A stretch of DNA of 64,000 nucleotides from Halopseudomonas sp002296055 (GTDB lineage Bacteria; Pseudomonadota; Gammaproteobacteria; Pseudomonadales; Pseudomonadaceae): NCBI RefSeq assembly GCF_050876985.1, contig NZ_JBPAPP010000004.1; one strand, 5' to 3'. The position numbers and the translations under genes were made by a program. A model generated the notes under the pieces. That model was given only the letters and a program-made list of their open reading frames with translations, was not told where the DNA came from and made no database searches. This document shows, in pieces, positions 58,991 to 64,000 of the stretch (positions are counted from its first letter, which is position 1; every line of letters begins with the position of its first letter).

Positions 58991-59954
58991 CTAGCCAGCC
59001 AGAGCCGACCACTCCTGCCGCAGCCAATGCTGCAGCGCCTGCGCCAGCTGTACCGGATTGCCCTGACGCTGGCTAAAGCCCGCCGCTCGCACCGCCTCTG
59101 GCATGGTTGAGCAACTGGCGCTGTCGGCGTCCTGGGTCCAGACCTCGATACCCTGCCGGCGCATGCGTCCGCAGGCCTCGACCCCATCCTCGCCCATGCC
59201 GCTGAAGATGATCGCGCCACAGGCCGGGCCGAAGCCATCGCACACCGCATCCAGCACCGCTGCGATGGACGGCCGATAGGGGCCGGGCCAGGGTGCGTCA
59301 CTGAGCAGCACCTCACCATCGACACCAAACCCCAGGCGGCGGGCGATGGGCGCAACCAGCACTTCGCCCGCTTGCAGATGCGCACCGGGCTGGCAATTGA
59401 GAATGCGCCAGTCGTTCTGCCGGCCGAGGATCTGCGGTAATTGCTGCTCAAAGCCGGCATCGATGTGCTGCGCGTAGATAAAGGCGACGGGCAGGTCAGC
59501 CGGCAGACAGTCAAGAAAGGCTTTGACCGCGGCCGGCCCGCCCAGCGAGGCGCCCAGCACCCAGACGCACGGCGCCGGCTGCGGCCGCACCGAAGGCACC
59601 AGCAGGCTCGGCAGGCTTGGCGCCTGGCCAGCCGCCGGCTCACCCAGCAGCGGCAGCAGCTTGCCATACAGGCGCCGCTGCCAACGGGGGTAATCTTCGC
59701 TATCCTCGGCGGGAATCTCGCCGGCACCCAGCAACACGGGCACAGCACTGTGCTCCAGCAGCCAGTCGGTCAACGGCGACTCTTCAGCCAACTCCAGCAG
59801 CCAGGCATCAGTCTGCACCTGGGCCAGTGCGCCAGCGCCCAGACTCGCCGGGTCATCGGCAAACACGACCGCGTAGCCGAAGTCAGCCAGCACCTGCGCC
59901 AACTGCCGGCGCTTGCCGGCCTGCCCAGCCAGTAGCGCTATAGCGGGCGTGATC

Positions 59955-59962
<8 letters not shown>
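58991..59962 (-). CDS. chpB: CheB-type methylesterase ChpB
   Basis: A 323-residue methylesterase that demethylates the PilJ receptor. The C-terminal esterase domain shows Ser139 in VLGASLGGPAAVKAF, His166 in YAQHIDAGFEQQL and the Asp in MGEDGVEACG. The N-terminal ~110 residues have receiver-like length, but the phospho-acceptor position reads WLLELAEES with Glu57 where Asp is expected, so phospho-control is doubtful. Starts at GTG 59962, overlapping the chpA stop by eight bases. Confidence 0.9.

Positions 59963-64000
<4,038 letters not shown>

Overview
The window is GC-rich chromosomal DNA from a gammaproteobacterium of the Pseudomonadaceae. The conserved blocks (phaF-phaI-ubiE-ubiJ-ubiB-hisI-hisE-tatABC-rsmE; typA-thiI-glnA-ntrB-ntrC-trmL; gshA-thioesterase-tex-ompR-envZ; chpA-chpB-chpC) follow the order known in Pseudomonas. 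Two tandem secreted polyester hydrolases of the PE-H type, first characterised from Pseudomonas (Halopseudomonas) aestusnigri, point to the marine Halopseudomonas lineage. The genus call is inference from gene content. I saw no phage, plasmid, IS element, CRISPR array, rRNA or tRNA gene.

Layout. 1-1446: PHA granule genes (phaF, cut by the window edge, phaI, and a PHA-system protein) on the minus strand. 1609-8144: ubiquinone genes ubiE/ubiJ/ubiB, hisI/hisE, the Tat translocase, rsmE and a DUF502 membrane protein, tightly packed on the plus strand. 8176-16642: a PhoD-like phosphoesterase, small secreted proteins, a LuxR-type regulator, a subtilase with an altered catalytic triad, a hotdog-like protein and an NAD(P)-binding protein. 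16782-19125: a compact four-gene membrane/dehydrogenase operon. 19160-24441: small detoxification and housekeeping genes (GFA, VOC, EmrE, HxlR regulator with divergent SDR and HCCA isomerase, glpM, dtd, pip). 24532-28783: lipoprotein, DUF2891, FMN glutamate-synthase-like protein and TDT transporter. 28945-32280: AraC regulator, acetylpolyamine deacetylase and a polyamine-binding protein, probably an acetylpolyamine scavenging unit. 32344-37554: NnrU, an MliC-META lipoprotein, PhzF, DUF924, a KamA-type radical SAM enzyme with a long leader, and a YkgJ-like protein.

37611-39826 holds the two polyesterase genes, separated by a low-GC spacer with a repeated operator-like element. 40076-49163 is the translation and nitrogen block: typA, thiI, glnA with a textbook sigma54/NtrC control region, DUF4124, ntrB, ntrC, and directly after ntrC a sigma54 promoter followed by a hairpin terminator. 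This last pair predicts a short nitrogen-regulated RNA in the position of NrsZ of P. aeruginosa. 49371-50223 contains short repeats (heptamer arrays and an inverted REP pair) around trmL. 50225-58484 holds a quinone oxidoreductase, a FliL-like protein, gshA, a thioesterase, tex and ompR/envZ (amgRS). 58485-64000 is the end of the Pil-Chp type IV pilus chemotaxis cluster on the minus strand, with ChpA running off the window inside a hexamer repeat array.

The observations most worth a second look are the tandem polyesterases with a nearly identical 3' half, the predicted NrsZ-like RNA, the enzymes with substituted catalytic residues (subtilase Asp to Glu, SDR Tyr to Phe, ChpB receiver Asp to Glu), and the in-frame hexamer arrays in chpA.
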